Of a DNA stretch of 8,462 nucleotides, positions 5,076-8,462 are shown in pieces. The translations under genes and the position numbers were made by a program. The stretch lies in contig RGAJ01000060.1 in the NCBI GenBank assembly GCA_009920225.1, positions 1 to 8,462 on the forward strand, given 5' to 3'. The notes beneath the pieces were generated by a model that saw only the letters and a program-made list of their open reading frames with translations, was not told the DNA's origin and did no database searches. Source of the DNA: Paracoccaceae bacterium (lineage in GTDB: Bacteria; Pseudomonadota; Alphaproteobacteria; Rhodobacterales; Rhodobacteraceae). Numbering within the stretch: the stretch's first letter is position 1; each line of letters opens with the position of its first letter.

Positions 5076-6377
5076 TCAAGAATTGAGCTTTTTCAACCGT
5101 GCCGTGACGGAAAGCCCGTGTGCCTCAAGGCTTTCCGAGGTCGCCAACCGTTCCGCCGCAGGCCCGATTGCACGCAACGACTCGGGCGTCATGCGCGCAA
5201 GTGTGGTGCGTTTCACGAAATCCATCACCGACAATCCGCTGCTAAAACGTGCGGATCGTGCGGTGGGCAATACGTGATTTGGCCCCCCCACATAATCGCC
5301 AATCGCCTCTGGCGTCCATGCGCCCAAGAATATCGCGCCAGCATGGACGATCTTGTCGGATAGGGCCATCGGATCTGCCACGCACAGCTCTAGATGCTCT
5401 GGCGCAATGCGGTTTGATAGCTCTGCCGCGACATCCATGTCTGGCACGATAATCATCGCGCCGTAATCGCGCCAGCTTGCCCCCGCGATTGCGCGACGCT
5501 CAAGGGTTTGCAAGCGCGCATCCACTGCGTCCGACACAGCTTTGGCGAACTGTGGATCATCGGTGATCAATATGGATTGCGCGCTTTCGTCGTGTTCTGC
5601 CTGTGACAACAGATCAAGCGCGATCCAATCGGGATCATTGTCGCCATCCGCAATCACCAAGATTTCAGATGGCCCCGCAATCATATCAATCCCGACTTTG
5701 CCAAACACCCGCCGTTTGGCGGCAGCAACAAAGGCATTTCCCGGACCGGTGATTTTGTCGACCGCAGGGATCGTTTGGGTCCCATAGGCCAGCGCGGCAA
5801 TCGCCTGCGCCCCACCGATCCGATAGACTTCGTCAACACCAGCCAGACGCGCGGCCAACAACACAAGCGGGTTCACAATCCCATCTGGCGTGGGCACTGT
5901 AATCGCCAAACGTGACACACCCGCAACCTTGGCAGGGATCGCATTCATTAAAACAGACGACGGATAAGACGCCAATCCGCCCGGAACATACAAGCCTGCA
6001 GCCGATACAGGCGTCCAGCGCCAGCCCAATTCCGCACCGCTGCCATCGGTCCAATAGGCATCTTGCGGCATTTGCCGTTCATGATAGGCCCGAATACGCG
6101 CCGCCGCCAATTCAAGCGCGGCACGATCCTCATCAGAGACTTTGGCAATTTCATCGGTGATCTCTTGATCCGAAAAACGCAGCCCATCCGCCGTCAGCGC
6201 CAATCGGTCGAATTTATGCGTCAATTCCAACACCGCCTCATCGCCGCGATCGCGCACATCCTGAATGATCCCTGCAACGATATGATCGACGTCTGGGCTG
6301 TCTTCGCGCTTTGCGCCAAGCAACGTTTGGAACTGATCTTCGAATTGTGGATCTTGTGCGTTCAGCAATACAGGCAT
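5076..6377 (-). CDS. hisD: Histidinol dehydrogenase
   Basis: A 433-aa zinc enzyme catalysing the two-step NAD-dependent oxidation of L-histidinol to L-histidine, the last step of histidine synthesis. Zinc ligands are visible as Q259 and H262 (SQAEHDE), D361 (IGDYVGGPNHVLPT) and H420 (LEAHGLS). The catalytic pair is E327-H328 in RIAPEHLEL. The positions match E. coli HisD (Q259, H262, D360, H419, E326, H327) within one residue. Signature stretches GLYVPGGLASYPSS, RIGGAQAIAALAYGT and KITGPGNAFVAAAKR are intact. The frame extends to an ATG at 6431, but I chose 6377: it has GGAGGG just upstream, the longer form has no ribosome binding site, and its extra 18 residues look unlike the family N-terminus. 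It is the only his gene here, and sits after DUF2948 with a 62-bp gap. Confidence 0.97.
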   Translation of the reverse strand: MPVLLNAQDPQFEDQFQTLLGAKREDSPDVDHIVAGIIQDVRDRGDEAVLELTHKFDRLALTADGLRFSDQEITDEIAKVSDEDRAALELAAARIRAYHERQMPQDAYWTDGSGAELGWRWTPVSAAGLYVPGGLASYPSSVLMNAIPAKVAGVSRLAITVPTPDGIVNPLVLLAARLAGVDEVYRIGGAQAIAALAYGTQTIPAVDKITGPGNAFVAAAKRRVFGKVGIDMIAGPSEILVIADGDNDPDWIALDLLSQAEHDESAQSILITDDPQFAKAVSDAVDARLQTLERRAIAGASWRDYGAMIIVPDMDVAAELSNRIAPEHLELCVADPMALSDKIVHAGAIFLGAWTPEAIGDYVGGPNHVLPTARSARFSSGLSVMDFVKRTTLARMTPESLRAIGPAAERLATSESLEAHGLSVTARLKKLNS

Positions 6378-6439
6378 GGAACCCTCCGATGTTCTGAGAG
6401 TGCAGATACAGCTCACGCGCCCGATGGACAAGTGTAAAG
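6378..6439 (-). other. Short DUF2948-hisD spacer
   Basis: A 62-bp gap within the run, holding the hisD ribosome binding site at its end. A TTTACA hexamer lies just after the DUF2948 stop, but nothing resembling a -10 box sits 16-18 bp from it, so I do not call a promoter. Confidence 0.4.
6382..6387 (-). promoter_or_regulatory. Ribosome binding site deciding the hisD start
   Basis: Read on the minus strand this is GGAGGG, 4 bases before the ATG at 6377. It favours that start over the in-frame ATG 54 bases upstream, which has no comparable site. Confidence 0.8.
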
Positions 6440-6919
6440 CTAGTTCGGGTGCTGCGGTACTTTGCCAGAGGGGGCAGCATATGGGCGGGTCACATCGCGC
6501 AAGGTGACATCCAACGCATCCACCGCCACACGTATGGCCCCATCCCCCGCCAAGGTCAAAATCACATGCCCTGCCCCATCCGGTTCACCATCAAAGGCAA
6601 TCGACATCAGTGACAAGATCATATCGCGATCCGCGCGGTCTATGCCCAAAGACGACACAGACGACACATCAGAAATGACCAACAGGGACTGCACCCGTTC
6701 GACAGCGCGATTTTGTGACTGCGCCAAATCGCGATCTTCCCACCGGAAACGATTTATCAGACACACAAAGCGGCGCGCGGCACGATCCCATTTCATTTCT
6801 GTCACGGGAAACACGGCATCTTGGGCCAAGGCGGACAGGATCGTCAAATCCTCCCCCCCAAGCGCGCCAAGGTTCAAGGGCGCCTCGCGTCCGTCGTCAA
6901 ACCGTGCATCTTGGGCCAT
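6440..6919 (-). CDS. DUF2948 family protein, function unknown
   Basis: A 159-aa protein of the type commonly annotated DUF2948 in alphaproteobacteria. Visible segments are LNLGALGGEDLTILSALAQD (16-35), a hydrophobic-aromatic stretch EMKWDRAARRFVCLINRFRW (41-60), ERVQSLLVISDV (74-85), and a C-terminal DGAIRVAVDALDVTLRDVTR (125-144). No catalytic motif, signal peptide or membrane segment is seen. The murA TAA shares its last A with this gene's ATG (TAATG, one-base overlap), indicating coupled translation. The steady pairing with murA and hisD is known to me from related genomes, but no function has been assigned that I know of. Confidence 0.9.
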   Translation of the reverse strand: MAQDARFDDGREAPLNLGALGGEDLTILSALAQDAVFPVTEMKWDRAARRFVCLINRFRWEDRDLAQSQNRAVERVQSLLVISDVSSVSSLGIDRADRDMILSLMSIAFDGEPDGAGHVILTLAGDGAIRVAVDALDVTLRDVTRPYAAPSGKVPQHPN

Positions 6920-8187
6920 TATTCGGAAATCCGTTCAACATTGGCCCCGACCGCAGACAATTTTTCAACCAATTTCTCATACCCGCGATCAAGGTGATAG
7001 ACACGGCTGACTTTGGTTTCACCCTCGGCTGCGAGCCCCGCAAGGATCAAGGACACAGAGGCGCGCAAATCGGTTGCCATGACCGGCGCACCTTTTAGCT
7101 TTTTCACGCCTGTCACCTTTGCAACCCCGCCATGAACATCGATATTTGCCCCCATCCGCATCAGCTCAGGCGCGTGCATAAACCGATTTTCAAAAATGGT
7201 TTCTTCCAAATTTGACACACCCTGCGCGGTGCACAGCAGCGCCATCATCTGTGCCTGAAGGTCGGTCGGAAAACCAGGGTACACTTCGGTTTTGACGTCA
7301 ACCGCTTTGATGTCACCACCGCCGCGCTTGACGGTAATGCCTGTGTCGGTTTCGCTGACATCAAGGCCCGCAGCCTGCAGTTTATCCACAAACGCTTGGA
7401 TCAGATCAAAGCGTCCGCCGATCAATTCCACCTCGCCGCCGGCGATGGCGGGGGCCAGCATATAGGTGCCCAATTCGATACGGTCCACGACAACAGGATG
7501 CGTCGCACCATTCAAGCGATCAACGCCTTGGATCGTGATTTCGGACGTGCCTTCACCCTCGATCTGCGCACCCATTTTGCGCAGACATTGAACCAAATCC
7601 ACGATTTCAGGTTCACGCGCCGCGTTTTTCAAAACCGATGTGCCCTTGGCCAATGTTGCCGCCATGACAAAGTTTTCTGTCGCCCCGACCGAGGCAAAGC
7701 GCATATTATGAACCCCGCCCTTTAGACGGCCGCCCGCGACCTTGGCATGCAAATAGCCATCTTTCAGCTCGATCTCGGCGCCCAGCGCTTCGAGCGCGGA
7801 AATATGCAAATCCATCGGCCGCGCGCCAATTGCACAGCCCCCCGGCAAGGATACAATCGCCCGCCCTTCACGCGCCAAAAGCGGGCCCAACACCAAATTC
7901 GACGCCCGCATTTTGCGCACGATATCGTAGTCAGCGGTCAAATTGTTCAAATTGTGCGACGACATTGCCAGAACCAATCCACCGTTCAAGCTTGTCACTT
8001 CGGCCCCCAGCGACGCCAACAGCGCCGACATGGTTTTGATATCCGACAACCGCGGCGCATTGGTCAAGGTGAGGGGCTCATCACTTAGCAATGTGGCGGG
8101 CATCAGGGTCAGGCAGGCGTTCTTGGCCCCCGCGATCGGGATCTGGCCTTTTAGAGGGCCATTGCCTTTTACCAATATCGAATCCAT
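6919..8187 (-). CDS. murA: UDP-N-acetylglucosamine 1-carboxyvinyltransferase
   Basis: A 422-aa cytoplasmic enzyme that transfers enolpyruvate from PEP to UDP-GlcNAc, the first committed step of peptidoglycan synthesis. It shows K22-N23 in [15 protein letters not shown], the catalytic Cys118 in [15 protein letters not shown] (E. coli C115; this cysteine is the fosfomycin target, so a sensitive-type enzyme is expected), the general base D309 in [13 protein letters not shown] (E. coli D305), R375 in DLRASVSL, and R401 in HLDRGYEKL. Two inside-out alpha/beta domains of normal total length are implied. An AAGGA ribosome binding site lies about 9 bases before the ATG, inside the end of the small upstream gene, from which it is separated by 3 bp. 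It ends in a one-base overlap with DUF2948. Confidence 0.98.
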   Translation of the reverse strand: MDSILVKGNGPLKGQIPIAGAKNACLTLMPATLLSDEPLTLTNAPRLSDIKTMSALLASLGAEVTSLNGGLVLAMSSHNLNNLTADYDIVRKMRASNLVLGPLLAREGRAIVSLPGGCAIGARPMDLHISALEALGAEIELKDGYLHAKVAGGRLKGGVHNMRFASVGATENFVMAATLAKGTSVLKNAAREPEIVDLVQCLRKMGAQIEGEGTSEITIQGVDRLNGATHPVVVDRIELGTYMLAPAIAGGEVELIGGRFDLIQAFVDKLQAAGLDVSETDTGITVKRGGGDIKAVDVKTEVYPGFPTDLQAQMMALLCTAQGVSNLEETIFENRFMHAPELMRMGANIDVHGGVAKVTGVKKLKGAPVMATDLRASVSLILAGLAAEGETKVSRVYHLDRGYEKLVEKLSAVGANVERISE

Positions 8188-8190
8188 GCT

Positions 8191-8349
8191 CTATTCCTTT
8201 TCCGCCTCTGTGGTCGCCGCCGTTGATTTCGACCGCGCCTTTGCCTGCGCTTTGCGCTTGGCCATATTCGCCTTAAGCGCGGCTTTTAACCGATCTTCGC
8301 GCGATTGCACGGCATTATTGTTATTTTTTTGTGTATTTTTGTTCGTCAT
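8191..8349 (-). CDS. Small basic hypothetical protein ahead of murA (52 aa)
   Basis: A 52-aa protein encoded in the same direction as murA, ending 3 bp before it and containing murA's ribosome binding site. The N-terminus is Asn/Lys/Gln-rich low complexity (MTNKNTQKNNNNAV). The middle is a lysine/arginine-rich predicted helix (SREDRLKAALKANMAKRKAQ, 16-35), and the tail turns acidic (TTEAEKE). No membrane segment is present. I recall similar short proteins with a REDRL..ALKANMAKRKAQ-like core near murA in Rhodobacterales, but no function. Bases in the N-terminal codons are AT-rich, unlike the rest of the window, and include an A7 run on the coding strand. The ribosome binding site is weak (GGAT). 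A nucleic-acid or envelope-related binding role would be a guess. Confidence 0.8.
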   Translation of the reverse strand: MTNKNTQKNNNNAVQSREDRLKAALKANMAKRKAQAKARSKSTAATTEAEKE

Positions 8350-8435
8350 GTTTTATCCATACAATAGGAATAAAAAAGCGTCCAGATTACACTTGCGCTT
8401 CGGCAAAATACCGTCTAATCACGCGCCCACAGCGT
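8350..8435. promoter_or_regulatory. Divergent promoter region between the murA operon and the tRNA gene
   Basis: An 86-bp spacer that should drive the eight-gene minus-strand run and the plus-strand tRNA. For the tRNA, TTGCGC (8393-8398), a 17-bp spacer and TAATCA (8416-8421) give a plausible but weak sigma-70-type match with a leader of about 10 bases. A 5-bp inverted repeat (CACGC/GCGTG, 8420-8436) abuts the tRNA 5' end. The half nearest the small gene is AT-rich; I could not pick a convincing minus-strand promoter there. Confidence 0.35.
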
Positions 8436-8462
8436 GCTGCTGTAGCTCAGTGGTAGAGCACT
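8436..8462 (+). tRNA. 5' part of a tRNA gene, probably tRNA-Thr (cut by window edge)
   Basis: Twenty-seven bases show a 7-nt acceptor strand GCTGCTG, T8-A9, the D-stem GCTC, D-loop AGTGGTA, and the returning GAGC. This is the standard 5' half-structure of a tRNA. The anticodon lies beyond the window, so identity is not proven. The acceptor sequence and D-arm resemble alphaproteobacterial tRNA-Thr as I remember it. It is divergent from the murA operon. Confidence 0.85.

Noticed and set aside
5076..6431. hisD starting at the upstream ATG (6431)
   Set aside because: The extra 18 residues are unlike HisD N-termini and no ribosome binding site precedes them, whereas GGAGGG lies just before the ATG at 6377.
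6420..6439. Internal promoter for hisD from the TTTACA hexamer
   Set aside because: No -10-like element occurs at a suitable distance.
8324..8330. A7 run on the coding strand of the small gene as a frameshift site
   Set aside because: The normal frame gives a complete sensible protein, and no alternative frame or downstream structure supports programmed slippage.
8346..8360. A 4-codon upstream frame (ATG GAT AAA ACA TGA) overlapping the start of the small murA-leading gene
   Set aside because: Too short to distinguish from chance, with no ribosome binding site; noted only because its stop overlaps the next ATG.
8391..8408. TTGC/GCAA hairpin around CTTCGG-like bases near the tRNA promoter
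   Set aside because: Only four weak pairs; the same bases are better explained as the -35 region candidate.

Overview
The window reads as chromosome from an alphaproteobacterium, most likely a marine Rhodobacterales (Roseobacter-type) species. The grounds are the gene content (UPF0262, DUF2948 and murA-hisD linkage), the moderately GC-rich codon use, and the many 1-4 bp start/stop overlaps. No insertion sequence, phage gene, CRISPR array or rRNA is visible. The only RNA gene is a tRNA cut by the right edge.

Left block (50-1683, minus strand): HMG-CoA lyase (mvaB/liuE) followed by a crotonase-family 3-methylglutaconyl-CoA hydratase (liuC), overlapping by 4 bp (ATGA). These are the last two steps of leucine/isovalerate degradation. 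The genes for the earlier steps (isovaleryl-CoA dehydrogenase and methylcrotonyl-CoA carboxylase) are not upstream of this pair.

A 139-bp divergent gap (1684-1822) separates liuE from a plus-strand fold-type I PLP enzyme of the class V aminotransferase / cysteine-desulfurase-like family (1823-3079). The gap also holds a possible 41-codon ORF with a CxxC motif that overlaps the start of the PLP-enzyme gene by ATGA.

Right block (3076-8349, minus strand): a compact run of eight genes, read from right to left. They are a 52-aa basic protein, murA (first committed step of peptidoglycan synthesis), DUF2948, hisD (last step of histidine synthesis), UPF0262, a low-molecular-weight phosphotyrosine phosphatase family protein, an NTF2-like/ketosteroid-isomerase-related protein and a GNAT acetyltransferase. 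Most junctions are overlaps or near-overlaps; gaps of 62 bp and 85 bp lie before hisD and before UPF0262. The last gene converges on the PLP-enzyme gene with interlocked stop codons.

At 8350-8435 a divergent spacer separates this operon from a tRNA gene (probably tRNA-Thr) on the plus strand, which runs off the window.

Most of the window is ordinary housekeeping and catabolic sequence, and I see no clear undescribed system. The points most worth checking are the small CxxC ORF, the PLP enzyme with no cysteine in its catalytic loop beside a coupled NTF2-GNAT pair, the apparent break in the usual gene order after the phosphatase, and the short basic protein that heads the murA operon.
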